NCBI GenBank assembly: GCA_016715505.1
Contig: JADJZY010000019.1
Coordinates: 35,175-99,174, forward strand
DNA length: 64,000 nt
Reading direction: 5' to 3'
Origin: Bacteroidota bacterium
GTDB lineage: Bacteria > Bacteroidota > Bacteroidia > Chitinophagales > Chitinophagaceae
The translations under genes and the position numbers were made by a program. Of this stretch, positions 19,923 through 29,843 are shown in pieces; positions within the stretch are counted from its first letter, which is position 1; each line of letters opens with the position of its first letter. Under the pieces are notes generated by a model, which made no database searches, was not told the origin of the DNA, and was given only the letters and a program-made list of their open reading frames with translations.

Positions 19923-21308
19923 TTAAAAACTAAATCCTAAGAAAACATGAATATCTGTACCCCGTCCGGCTTTATCCGAAATAAGCGGTAACAGATTATT
20001 GGATGCAAAACCGAGTTTAAAAAAATTGGCTTTGAGGCTCAAATGTGCACCCGCCATAAATCCATTCAGTCCGCCTAAAGTCATACCCGTACCGATGTTG
20101 AGAATATTGAGATAACTATAAGTATATCCGGCATGCAAAACAGGTTTTGTGGTGGTATTGAGATAATCTGCCATTCCCTGCACATAGGTTGCCGAAAGAT
20201 TATGTACAAAATAAGGGATACGTCGTCGCTTTTTCGCCTTCAGACCATATTGTCCGTTCAGGATTAATTTTGCACCTAGCGGAACTCGAAAGGACTCATA
20301 ACTTCGTTCAAGTTTCAGGATTTCTTCCAGTTTGCCAATTTGCAAGAGCGAATCAGAGCCATTATTTAATTCATTGAGATTCACACCATCATAACGCAAT
20401 TCACCTTGCTTGCTGTAATTGATCACATTCCGGTCGAAATTGATTCCACCCAGATCATTCAGGGCAGCATGTATTTGTAAATTTTTCAATAAATAAACGC
20501 CCACACCCAAATCGTAGCCCCAGCCCTGACCGCCTCCATTGAGAGAGCCCGCCAAGTTTTCGCCAAAGGCCCCGTTCAACAATGGGGTATCTACCACGCT
20601 TGCCATATTGATTCGCATATCTGTGGCAAAATCGATATACTTCCCTTCCGGATCCGTATACATTTCGAGGGTATTCGAAGGCATGCGTAAAGCGGCCAAT
20701 CCATTCAAATACCGCACCCGAATGGCGGGTTTAACACGAATGATATTTTTTGATTTCCAGTCGGTAATTTGAAACTGGGCACTGGCGGTTAAAAAAAGTT
20801 CGTTATAGCTCAGGAGATTGATAGCCGGTGAAAGTGAAACGGTTTGTCCGGCGAAATTTTTGTTGCCTCGCAAAATCAACTCAAGCATTTCGCGATTAAA
20901 ATCAAGGCTAAAATCTGTTTGATTTTTAGCCCCGAATCCGAATGCAATAAAAGGTTTGCGTTTCCTAGGAATATTAAAATAAAAATTAAACAGGGGTAGT
21001 TGGTATCCAGCCCAAATGGTATTGCTCGCCTTCAATTTAGAGAGATATGCGTTGATTTGTTCGCTGCCCAGGATATCGGCCGAAGTGAACTGATTGATAT
21101 CTGCAGCGGAGATAAAATTGTTTCCAAAACCGGCATAAAGTGCAAATGGATAAAATTCACCCGTTTTGGTATGATCGCCCAACAAAGAAGGCAGGTTAGC
21201 CGAAGCCTGATTGGCCAAATGTGGATCGGTGAATGTGTAGAAATTGGTTTGTGCCTGTAATGCCCATCCACTATACAACAATGTGCAAAGGGTTAATAAT
21301 ATTCGCAT
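19923..21308 (-). CDS. DUF5723 family outer-membrane protein
   Basis: A 461-residue exported protein of the DUF5723 family, predicted outer-membrane beta-barrels of Bacteroidota with no assigned role. The signal peptide MRILLTLCTLLYSGWALQAQ is followed by alternating beta strands (NIPRKRKPFIAFGFGAKNQ, SLSPAINLLSYNELFLTAS, VKPAIRVRYLNGLAAL), a GGGQGWGYDLGVGVYL strand pair and a last strand ending in Phe (VFLGFSF), as outer-membrane insertion favours. The open frame extends 13 codons upstream of ATG 21308, but that start gives a clean signal peptide. It begins 4 nt after the stop of the lipoprotein gene upstream, so the two form an operon. Confidence 0.8.
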   Translation of the reverse strand: MRILLTLCTLLYSGWALQAQTNFYTFTDPHLANQASANLPSLLGDHTKTGEFYPFALYAGFGNNFISAADINQFTSADILGSEQINAYLSKLKASNTIWAGYQLPLFNFYFNIPRKRKPFIAFGFGAKNQTDFSLDFNREMLELILRGNKNFAGQTVSLSPAINLLSYNELFLTASAQFQITDWKSKNIIRVKPAIRVRYLNGLAALRMPSNTLEMYTDPEGKYIDFATDMRINMASVVDTPLLNGAFGENLAGSLNGGGQGWGYDLGVGVYLLKNLQIHAALNDLGGINFDRNVINYSKQGELRYDGVNLNELNNGSDSLLQIGKLEEILKLERSYESFRVPLGAKLILNGQYGLKAKKRRRIPYFVHNLSATYVQGMADYLNTTTKPVLHAGYTYSYLNILNIGTGMTLGGLNGFMAGAHLSLKANFFKLGFASNNLLPLISDKAGRGTDIHVFLGFSF

Positions 21309-21312
21309 AACG

Positions 21313-22371
21313 TTAATCGAGTTTGAGATGTAACTTAAGATCACCACTCAGTTGAAGTTTAAAAAAAGTTTGTTCACCCGCATGAATCAGGGGTTGCGGA
21401 TAACCCAGGGTATTCAAATCGTAATTGAGCACTATTTGACGACATTGCCGGATTCGACGGATTTTATTCAATGAAATATCTACTGCAGATTGCGACTGTG
21501 TTGTATTCAAAGGGGTACCATTGAGATCAGTTTGACATCCGGAAAGATTGATCGCCGCAGTAAATAATGAATCGTAAATAAAACTGCTATTGGGCTCCAG
21601 AAAATAAATTTGTAAATACTGATTGAGCGGCATGGCATTTTCCATGTAAATATTTATACGGGCGCTCGACAAAGTATCTTCAAAATCTTCTTCCTGCTCA
21701 CCCCATTCCACATCAATGGTATCGTAACTGCGAAGGGATTTATCGGGATATAAACTCACTTTTTTTAAATCCACTACCTTTAACTCAACGCTCAATTGAC
21801 AGGGTGTTGTTGCAAAAGTTACTGTACCGCCCGGTGATTTAAAATGTTCGAGATAAATGTAAATAGTATCACTTAACTGGTTTTGTCCAATCACGACATC
21901 AAAACTGTACTGCTCCGTTGGGTTAATTTGTTGGGAAATGGTATGACTATAAATGATATTACTATTGCTGCTCGTATCTGCACTGTTTCGAAAAGTGAAA
22001 GCTGTTCCCTGACCAATTGCAATGGGGAATAAGTTAGTAAAACTCAAACGGATATTGAGGGAGTCGAACTGAATGGCCTGTATCCAATCGCTGAGCGCCT
22101 GTTTGTAGGGCCCTACCTGCGGAATATCCAGTGCCGGCACATTTACCTGAACCCCTTCTACAAAACCGATATCCATTGCAGGAATCAGATAAGAAGATTT
22201 CATATTGCTCAGTTCACGAATATCCTCGAATCCAAACTGGCCTTTGGCCAAAGGCAGTAACCACTCGGTTTCCAAAGCAGGAAGTGATTTTTGATCGAAG
22301 CGGTATTTGCTGCAGGAATACAGAATAATCATCCCGCTGAATAGCAGCATCAGGGTGTAGGTTCGTTTCAT
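21313..22371 (-). CDS. predicted lipoprotein upstream of the DUF5723 gene
   Basis: A 352-residue predicted lipoprotein. MKRTYTLMLLFSGMIILYSC ends in a lipobox with Cys at residue 20, followed by SKYRFDQKSLPALETEWLLPLAKG. The rest is beta-rich (NIRLSFTNLFPIAIGQGTAF, YIYLEHFKSPGGTVTF) and ends LQLSGDLKLHLKLD. The frame is open to 22467, but ATG 22371 gives the lipobox signal. No enzyme motif seen. The pairing with a DUF5723 barrel 4 nt downstream suggests both act in the same outer-membrane process, an inference from context only. Frame intact. Confidence 0.72.
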   Translation of the reverse strand: MKRTYTLMLLFSGMIILYSCSKYRFDQKSLPALETEWLLPLAKGQFGFEDIRELSNMKSSYLIPAMDIGFVEGVQVNVPALDIPQVGPYKQALSDWIQAIQFDSLNIRLSFTNLFPIAIGQGTAFTFRNSADTSSNSNIIYSHTISQQINPTEQYSFDVVIGQNQLSDTIYIYLEHFKSPGGTVTFATTPCQLSVELKVVDLKKVSLYPDKSLRSYDTIDVEWGEQEEDFEDTLSSARINIYMENAMPLNQYLQIYFLEPNSSFIYDSLFTAAINLSGCQTDLNGTPLNTTQSQSAVDISLNKIRRIRQCRQIVLNYDLNTLGYPQPLIHAGEQTFFKLQLSGDLKLHLKLD

Positions 22372-22693
22372 TGTTCTAATATTAGGGTCAGTCCTCCAAA
22401 ATAATGCCAAAGATTCAACTTGATTTTGAATCCATCCTCGATTGCGTACTAAAATCAGACCAATCACTGCATTATTACGGATGAAGAGAAAAACGAAACA
22501 ACATCTCTAGCCCTGATGGAGGCAATATCCATGCCGGCGGTAAAGGATACCAATTAAGAAGTTCGCGCATTTTGCCGGCATGATAACGCCGAGAGCAGGA
22601 GTGAGGATGATGAGAAATATTGGGCATGTGCTACCCAAAGATTTCTAAATCATTGAATGACTATTTCGCAATGGATAAAGCGAATTGGATACA

Positions 22694-25347
22694 TCAGGCC
22701 AAAACGGGATTTAACCATTTTCGCATTTCATCGATGGGTTTATTTCTTCGCGCTGCATAATCCTGCACCTGTTCATCGGTGATTTTTCCCAATCCAAAAT
22801 ATTTACTTTCGGGGTGGGCAAAATACCAGCCGCAAACAGAAGATGCCGGATACATGGCCAAGGACTCAGTGAGCTGAATTCCAGCCACGGAACGGGCATT
22901 CAACAGTTTAAACAGGGTTTCTTTTTCGGTATGATCGGGACAAGCTGGGTAACCCGGTGCAGGACGAATGCCCTGATATTTTTCGCGAATCAAATCATCG
23001 GATGTGAATTGTTCATCGGGTGCATACGCCCAGATTTCGCGTCGTACTTTTTGATGCAAGCATTCGGCAAAGGCCTCTGCCAGACGATCGGCCAGCGCCT
23101 GTAACATAATTTTGCGATAGTCGTCGTGTTCCGCTTCGTAACGGGCAATATGGGGTTCGATACCATGAATACTCACCGCAAAGGCCCCCATATAATCAGG
23201 TTGATCGGCGGCAATAAAATCGCTCAAACAATAATTGGGTTGACCATCTGCCTTAAGAGTTTGCTGTCGCAGAAAATGTAATCTGATTTTTTGATCATGA
23301 TCAAGGACCTCTACATCATCCGTGCCCACGCGCTGTGCCGGCCAAATACCTATCACGCCTTTGGCTTGCAGGCTGTTGTTTTGAACGATATCAGCGAGCA
23401 TTTCCTGGGCATCTGCATACAAACGGGCTGCCTCGGTTCCGACTATTTGGTCGTTTAAAATTTCCGGAAAGCGTCCGTGCATTTCCCAGGTAATAAAGAA
23501 GGGTGTCCAATCGATGAAGGCACTAATTTCCTCCAATGAAAAATCGTTAAATTCAAACACCCCAGTTTGCAATGGTTTGTGCAAGGTTTGTTGGTTAAAA
23601 GTCAGAGATGCTGCATGATTCCGGGCATCCTGCAAGGAGCGATATTGTTTGCTGGCATTCTTTTTTTGAAAGTCATCCCGCAGGTTGGTATACTCCTGTT
23701 GAATTTGTTGCAGCAAGGGCATTTTTCCCTGATTGAGTAAATCGCTAACGATGGTTACACTGCGCGAAGCATCCAATACATGAATCACACCATGCGGATA
23801 GTTCGGTTCAATTTTTACAGCGGTATGCATACGACTGGTAGTGGCTCCTCCAATAAGCAGGGGAATTTGAAAATCGCGGCGTTTCATTTCAGAAGCGACA
23901 TGAACCATTTCATCGAGCGAGGGCGTGATGAGTCCGCTCAAACCGATAATATCCACCTGATGATGAATGGCCTCGTCGAGAATTTTATTGGCCGGTACCA
24001 TCACACCTAAATCAATGATTTGATATCCGTTACAAGCTAACACAACCCCAACAATATTTTTTCCAATGTCGTGTACATCTCCTTTTACGGTGGCCAATAA
24101 CACTTTGGGAGCCTGTGTACTTTCCTTTTTTTCAGCTTCGATAAAAGGTGTCAGATAAGCCACACTTTTTTTCATGACGCGGGCACTTTTTACGACCTGG
24201 GGCAAAAACATTTTACCACTGCCAAATAAATCTCCCACGACATTCATGCCATCCATGAGTGGTCCCTCAATGATATCGAGTGGCTTAGGATATTTTTGAC
24301 GGGCTTCTTCCGTATCCAGATCAATATAATCGGTGATGCCGTTTACCAGGGCGTGGGTGAGTCGCTGTTCAACAGACCATTGTCGCCAGGCTTCGTCCCT
24401 GACTTGAACTTTTGCATCCGATTTCACTTCATCAGCGTACCGAATCAGGGCTTCGGTGGCCTCGTTGTTGGTATTGTTACGATTCAGAATGACCTCTTCG
24501 CACAATTGTTTTAAGAGTGGGGGAATTTCGTCATACACGACGAGTTGTCCGGCATTGACGATACCCATATCCATTCCGGCGGCGATGGCATGATACAAAA
24601 AAACGCTGTGCATGGCTTCGCGCACCGACTCGTTGCCCCGAAAAGAAAAAGACAAATTACTAACCCCACCACTTACACTCACCCCGGGCATCCGCTTTTT
24701 AATTTCGCGGGTGGCCTCAATAAAATCAACCCCATAATTATTATGCTCCTCAAGACCGGTAGCAACGGCAAAAATATTGGGGTCAAAAATGATATCCTGA
24801 GGTGGATACCCTGCCTTTGCGTAAGCAGTTGATAGGCTCTGAAACAAATATCTACTTTTCGTTGTTGGGTGTCGGCCTGCCCATCTTCATCAAACGTCAT
24901 AACGACCACAGCTGCGCCATACATCCTACAGATACGGGCTTGTTCCAAAAATTTACTTTCGCCTTCTTTGAGCGAAATAGAATTGACGATGCATTTACCT
25001 TGAACACATTGCAGACCGGCCTCAATGATTTCAAATTTACTGCTATCAATCATGATGGGAATGCGCGCGATATCGGGTTCGGATTGCAGCAGATTGAGAT
25101 AAGTGGTCATCGCATATACTCCATCCAGAAGTGCATCATCCATGTTGACATCCAGAATTTGCGCTCCATTTTCAACTTGTTGTCGGGCAACGCTGAGCGC
25201 TTCATCATACTTATTTTCACGAATGAGGCGGGCAAATTTTTTGCTGCCGGTTACATTGGTGCGTTCGCCTATATTGATAAAATTAGATTCAGGCCGAACA
25301 ATGAGTGGTTCAAGTCCGGAAAGATTTAAATATTGATTGATGATCAT
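22694..25347 (-). CDS. metH: methionine synthase, folate/B12/activation domains (one frameshift)
   Basis: The C-terminal half of cobalamin-dependent methionine synthase as a separate gene, about 880 residues. The pterin-binding domain starts NFINIGERTNVTGSKKFARLI and includes NGAQILDVNMDD and IMIDSSKFE. The frame breaks near 24820 (KVDICFRAYQLLTQ in one frame, then GYPPQDIIFDPNIFAVATG in the next), a single indel. The B12-binding module follows, with the cobalt-ligand motif DVHDIGKN and the GLSGLITPSLDEM loop, then the AdoMet activation domain (RPAPGYPACPDHTEKETLF, AHPESKYFGLG). The start ATG at 25347 overlaps the stop of the upstream gene by ATGA, which implies translational coupling. The split is usual in Bacteroidota. 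Confidence 0.92.
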
Positions 25348-26369
25348 GAGATAGATAAGGTTTGAGGTAATGAACGAGGTTGCAGACCTTTGACATCTTG
25401 GGCGATACAGCGAATATGATCGGGTGTGGTGCCACAGCAGCCCCCAACAATATTCACCAAACCTTCGCGGGCCCATGACTGAAGGATAGAGCCTGTTTCG
25501 TGGGGCTGTTCATCGTATTGCCCAAAAGCATTGGGTAAGCCCGCATTGGGGTATGCACTCACATAACAAGTAGCGATTTGACTCAGCTCTTCGATATGAG
25601 GGCGCATTTGGGTAGCACCGAGGGCGCAATTAAAACCAATGCTCAAGGGTTGAGCATGCTGTACCGAAATATAAAAAGCTTCCAATGTTTGTCCACTCAA
25701 TGTACGCCCACTGGCATCTGTAATCGTACCTGAAATCATCACGGGTAATTGCTGAAGATCTGGACGATCGGCAAAATATTTTTGATATGCAAAAATGGCT
25801 GCTTTAGCATTGAGGGTATCAAAAATAGTTTCGATTAAAATGAGGTCCACACCACCTTGCACCAAACCATCTATTTGTTCGGTGTAAGCCGACATTACTT
25901 CATCAAAGGTGACAGCCCTATAGCCGGGATTATTGACATCTGGAGAGAGGGATAAAGTCCGATTGGTGGGTCCGATTGCACCCGCCACAAAAACCCCTGG
26001 AGAATTTTTGCCTTCGGGCGTATTTAAAAATTGGTTGACAGCTTCGCGGGCACATTTGGCTGCAGCAACATTCATTTCAAAGCAAATATCCTGCATGTCA
26101 TAATCGGCCATGGATATCCGTTGTGCGCTGAAGGTATTGGTTTCGATAATATGTGCGCCGGCTTGCAGATACTGCAGATGAATACCTGTGATGATATCGG
26201 GCCGGGTGATGCAGAGCAAATCATTATTGCCCTTGAGATCTTTATGCCAGTTGGCAAAACGCTCGCCGCGGTAATCGGATTCCTGCAACTCATGGCGTTG
26301 AATCATCGTACCCATGGCACCATCAATGATGAGAATTTGTTGTTGGAGTAATTCCTGTATCGTTTGCAT
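25344..26369 (-). CDS. metH: homocysteine S-methyltransferase module of split methionine synthase
   Basis: A 341-residue homocysteine-binding module of methionine synthase, which provides the zinc-bound thiolate that takes the methyl group from methylcobalamin. It begins MQTIQELLQQQILIIDGAMG and keeps DGAMGTMIQ, ETNTFSAQ, AGAIGPTNRTLS and the zinc cysteines GFNCALGA and GGCCGTTPDH. The open frame reaches 26405, but the ATG at 26369 fits the family and leaves a leader of about 120 nt behind a TACATTTG promoter. Together with the downstream gene it reconstitutes full MetH. Frame intact. Confidence 0.94.
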   Translation of the reverse strand: MQTIQELLQQQILIIDGAMGTMIQRHELQESDYRGERFANWHKDLKGNNDLLCITRPDIITGIHLQYLQAGAHIIETNTFSAQRISMADYDMQDICFEMNVAAAKCAREAVNQFLNTPEGKNSPGVFVAGAIGPTNRTLSLSPDVNNPGYRAVTFDEVMSAYTEQIDGLVQGGVDLILIETIFDTLNAKAAIFAYQKYFADRPDLQQLPVMISGTITDASGRTLSGQTLEAFYISVQHAQPLSIGFNCALGATQMRPHIEELSQIATCYVSAYPNAGLPNAFGQYDEQPHETGSILQSWAREGLVNIVGGCCGTTPDHIRCIAQDVKGLQPRSLPQTLSIS

Positions 26370-26440
26370 CGGTTCAATTTTTTTTAACTGAACCTGTGTA
26401 CACAACTTTAATCAAGCAGGGAATTGATTGAGAAAGTGAG

Positions 26441-26490
26441 TATTAGTTCAGTTGTTTGTAACAGGCCGAACAATAATCAAATCTGCCTGC
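26441..26490 (-). promoter_or_regulatory. possible SAM-II riboswitch aptamer in the metH leader
   Basis: On the minus strand, just after the predicted transcription start, a compact H-type pseudoknot can be drawn. Stem 1 pairs GCAGGC with GCCTGT; its loop begins AGATTTGATTATTGTTC; downstream, TTACAAACAACTGAAC follows and GTTC in the loop can pair with GAAC. The order of elements (GATTT in the loop, GTnAnAAA after stem 1, then a loop-pairing tract and CUAA) resembles the SAM-II class known from proteobacteria and Bacteroidota. The conserved UAAA is UAAU here, so the call is tentative. Position ahead of methionine synthase is functionally apt. Confidence 0.42.
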
Positions 26491-26494
26491 GGGG

Positions 26495-26502
26495 CAAATG
26501 TA
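26495..26502 (-). promoter_or_regulatory. Bacteroidota -7 motif for the metH operon
   Basis: Minus-strand TACATTTG, an exact TAnnTTTG match, ending about 126 nt before the first metH ATG and immediately ahead of the structured leader. Confidence 0.5.
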
Positions 26503-26659
26503 CAGGAGAAAATGAATTTTAATACAAATCATCTTTGAAAATTTAAGTGGCAGGTGTACATCCGGTTTATTCATATCAATTTCCATTTCTTCACCCTTCG
26601 CGCATAGTTAGCTAGATAGTCCATTCAATTTGGCATCCTGTTTAATGAAGGACATTGCC

Positions 26660-26667
26660 TAATTTTG
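26660..26667 (+). promoter_or_regulatory. Bacteroidota -7 motif for the two-component operon
   Basis: TAATTTTG matches TAnnTTTG and ends 6 nt before the ATG at 26674. The upstream TTG start that keeps the frame open overlaps this motif and is unlikely. Confidence 0.5.
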
Positions 26668-26673
26668 ATCTTT

Positions 26674-27639
26674 ATGAAATTCACCATTGCATACGGATTG
26701 GTATTTATGTACGTGATTGCCGCCATTGTTTTTTGGGGTTATAGTCTGCAAAAAGCCAGTCAGAAAGTGTATATGCTGGAAAAGGAAAATGTATCTCTTA
26801 AAAATGAACTTCATCGAACAGACGCCTACAATGCCGACTTACTAAAGGTGGAGGAAGGTCGAATTCGGCGCACAAGGCAATACTGGGGAGAGGGAACAAC
26901 CTTTTTGGTTTTGACCCTCATCGCCTCCGGAATAGTTTATTACGCTTATTACCGGCAAAGGCAATTGAGCAAGTTGCAGCAAAATTTTATGCTAAGTGTA
27001 ACCCATGAGCTCAAAACACCGATAGCCGGCATTAAACTAAATATGCAGACCATCGAAAAGAGAAAATTAGATGAAGAACTGCAGAAAAAACTGGTCCGGT
27101 CGGCGATACAGGAAACCAATCGACTCAACGACCTCTGCAATAATATTTTATGGGCTACACAAATTGAAAACAAAAAACTGGCTTTGTATTCGGAGCAGGT
27201 TTCCTTGGCCGAGTTGATTGAGGAAGAAATGGAAGAATTTATGGTTCGGCATCCACAAATGCAGATTCAGACCAACATTTCAAAAGACATTGAACCTATT
27301 TCCGGCGACCGTACCTGGTGGAAACTCATCTTGTCAAACCTCATCGAAAATGCTCGTAAATACACCGAAGCCGGAACACCCATAGCCATTAACCTGCTTA
27401 AACAACGAGAAGATATTCTCTTACAAATAGCCGATCAGGGCATTGGTATTCCGGATGAGGAAAAAAATAAAATATTTGATAAATTTTACCGAAGTGGTGA
27501 CGAAAACACGCGTAAATCCAGCGGAACGGGATTGGGCTTGTTTTTGGTAAAAAAAATTCTGACCCTTTACAAATATGACATTTCCGTGAAAAACAATTCT
27601 CCCAAAGGTTCTATTTTTGAAATCCGAATTCGCCATTAA
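26674..27639 (+). CDS. sensor histidine kinase
   Basis: A 321-residue membrane histidine kinase. There are two membrane helices (about residues 2-22 and 80-100) around a short extracytoplasmic loop, so it has little periplasmic sensing surface. HisKA follows with the phospho-His box SVTHELKTPIAG, then HATPase_c with N box LIENARKYTEAG, G1 DQGIGIPDEEKNKIF, F box KFYR and G2 GTGLGLFLVKK. The response-regulator gene starts 7 nt downstream, so the two form a two-component system and operon. The signal cannot be inferred. Frame intact. Confidence 0.92.
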   Translation: MKFTIAYGLVFMYVIAAIVFWGYSLQKASQKVYMLEKENVSLKNELHRTDAYNADLLKVEEGRIRRTRQYWGEGTTFLVLTLIASGIVYYAYYRQRQLSKLQQNFMLSVTHELKTPIAGIKLNMQTIEKRKLDEELQKKLVRSAIQETNRLNDLCNNILWATQIENKKLALYSEQVSLAELIEEEMEEFMVRHPQMQIQTNISKDIEPISGDRTWWKLILSNLIENARKYTEAGTPIAINLLKQREDILLQIADQGIGIPDEEKNKIFDKFYRSGDENTRKSSGTGLGLFLVKKILTLYKYDISVKNNSPKGSIFEIRIRH

Positions 27640-27646
27640 TTTATTT

Positions 27647-28363
27647 ATGAGCCACAAAAACGAAAAGACCAGGGGATGTATTTTACTGGTCGAAGATGAG
27701 ATTAACCTGAGAGAAGCCCTGAAATTAAATCTGGAATTAGAAGGATATGAAGTGCGTGCTGAGGACAATGGAAAAAAAGCCATACAGGCATTTAAAGAAG
27801 AATATTTCGACTGTATCATACTGGATATCATGATGCCTGAAATTGACGGACTCATGGTATGTGAAACCATCCGACTCTCGAATGATCAGATTCCGATTTT
27901 ATTCTTATCAGCACGGAACTCAGGCGCCGACCGGGTTCAGGGCCTGCGCAAAGGTGGGGACGACTATCTCACCAAACCCTTTAACCTGGAAGAACTTCTG
28001 CTTCGGGTGGAAAAACTCATCGAAAAAAACAAAAAAATAGATCAACCTTCTCAGGAAATAGAAATGTATGAAATCGGGCCTTGCCGAATTGATTTTCATT
28101 CGCATGAATGTATCGACATACATGGTGAGAAAAAACCGCTGACAAAAAAAGAAGTGCATTTTTTAAAATTGCTGATTGATCATAAAAATGAAGTGGTCAC
28201 CCGTGAACATATCTTAAAAATGGTCTGGGGCTATAATGTATTTCCAACCACCCGCACCATTGATAACTTTATCATGACCTATCGGAAGTATTTTGAAGAA
28301 AATCCCAAACAACCCCGGCATTTTCATAGCGTACGAGGTATCGGTTATAAATTCACTGCCTAA
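27647..28363 (+). CDS. OmpR/PhoB-family response regulator
   Basis: A 238-residue regulator partnered with the upstream kinase. The receiver domain starts GCILLVEDEINLREALKLNL; the phospho-acceptor Asp lies in YFDCIILDIMMPE, the switch Ser in FLSARNSG and the Lys in YLTKPFNLEELL. The C-terminal winged helix (about residues 135-238) reads LTKKEVHFLKLLIDHKNEVV and RTIDNFIMTYRKYFEENP, ending VRGIGYKFTA, as in OmpR/PhoB DNA-binding domains. The frame opens at 27617 but ATG 27647 fits the receiver start. Its 3' end overlaps the end of the convergent ligase-like gene by a few bases. Confidence 0.93.
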   Translation: MSHKNEKTRGCILLVEDEINLREALKLNLELEGYEVRAEDNGKKAIQAFKEEYFDCIILDIMMPEIDGLMVCETIRLSNDQIPILFLSARNSGADRVQGLRKGGDDYLTKPFNLEELLLRVEKLIEKNKKIDQPSQEIEMYEIGPCRIDFHSHECIDIHGEKKPLTKKEVHFLKLLIDHKNEVVTREHILKMVWGYNVFPTTRTIDNFIMTYRKYFEENPKQPRHFHSVRGIGYKFTA

Positions 28364-29601
28364 TGATAAGTACGCCGGTCACCGGGTGTTTTAAATAGCA
28401 TTAAACAAAGGAATAGCAGAAAAAACACGCCTCCTGCCTGACTTTGCATAATATCATCAAATAAGCAATTGAATAAAAACAAAATCAGCAACCAAATTCC
28501 AAGGGTATCTCTTGCCCGAATGAGTCGTTGAAAAGCCCCTCAAAAAAGAATGCTTAAACTCGCTATGCCCAATAAACCTGTTTCGAGCCAGGTACGCAGT
28601 ATTTGATTATGGGTGAACATGCCGTCCTCTGATAAACGCAAATATCCATCTTTCTTCAATTGACGATTCAGCAAAACATTTGAGCTACCCGTTCCGCAGC
28701 CGACCAACCAATACTTGCCCAACAACTTAAATTCAGTGAGATAAGCGGCCCGACGCGCATCGGTAGATTGCCCGATCCCAATTTCGGATTTACTGATTTT
28801 GCCACTGCGGTTAAATGTTTCATATATCCTGCTTCGCAACTGCGGAGAAAACATCATGAGCATAGCAGAGAATAGAAAAAAGGCCGCAAAACCTCCTATA
28901 CGAATGAGGGGATGTTTGATAAAGGCGGTAAAATTCCAGATAACAAACGCCAGAAATAAAACGAGCACGATTAAGATAGTCCGTGATATCAGGATAAAAA
29001 TAATGACTAAGAACAAGGGAATCATGATGCCATAAAACCATCGATATACTCGCTCCAAGTGACGGGTTTGTATCCAATCGATGCTCATAAAAAACAGTCC
29101 CAGTAAAAAGTAATTTGAATAAGTACCCGGGTGCCAAAGGGTATAACCAAGATTCATTCGATGTAAAACCTGCCACCACCCATGTTGATGATGATCGTAA
29201 TAGGACATGCCCAAATTATACAGGAAAGATAAAAAACAAGAAAGCACAAAAATGCGCAACAGCATCCTGAAATTCTCTTTTTGCAGATAGGATTCCGTAG
29301 AAAATAAAATCGGCAGAATAACAAAACCTAATTTCACTTCAATACTATGCCATCCTTCGGCAGGATCTAATGAAAAAATCATCCACAGCAATTGAATCAC
29401 AAAAAAACCCATGAAGGCCAATAATAGATAGTCCTTTCGGAGGGAGAGCACTTTTTCGCGAAAGTTTTTGTCTGTCAACCAATGAATCAATAGCAGTATG
29501 ATGCCAATGGAACTGAATCTTTCATGCCAGGGAAGCATGATGATGGTTAGTGTGATGATAAAAAAACCAAACCGATGATCGATCCAGTTGCTGGTAGGCA
29601 T
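28360..29601 (-). CDS. O-antigen ligase/polymerase-like membrane protein (one frameshift)
   Basis: A multi-pass membrane protein of the Wzy_C/O-antigen ligase group, about 413 residues when a frameshift is bridged. It has about ten membrane helices, a periplasmic loop with RSRIYETFNRSG, and the family-like segment YWLVGCGTGSSNVLLN, THNQILRTWLETGLLGI. The main frame stops at 28540 after LSILF, but the next frame continues GAFQRLIRARDTLGIWLLIL and FDDIMQSQAGGVFFLLFLCL to a stop at 28360, giving the two missing C-terminal helices. The break is in a T run (CTTTTTTGAGG). It may join O-antigen or other glycans to lipid A or act as a polymerase; the substrate is unknown. Confidence 0.75.
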
Positions 29602-29830
29602 TCATGAACTACGAAGGTAGAAATCTTCGTGAAAGTTGCAAAGCAGGAATAGTTTGTACCCCTTCGTGTTTTGTCCATATTCATCATGATTTTGAAATCC
29701 TCAAAAAAAGCATGATTGAAGTAGAGAAGATCTTTTCTCCATCGGGAAATACGGAATATCTTCAGGTCGACTCAACTTGATAGCCATTGGGCATGAGGCA
29801 GCGATTAAATCCCGGATGAACGGAAATCAA

Positions 29831-29838
29831 TACCTTTG
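29831..29838 (+). promoter_or_regulatory. Bacteroidota -7 motif for the Sua5/YciO gene
   Basis: TACCTTTG, exact TAnnTTTG match, 5 nt before ATG 29844. Confidence 0.5.
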
Positions 29839-29843
29839 CGAAC

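Noticed and set aside
26406..26664. SAM-I or cobalamin riboswitch upstream of metH
   Set aside because: None of the conserved SAM-I stem or cobalamin-box sequences can be found on either strand; only the SAM-II-like fold was kept.
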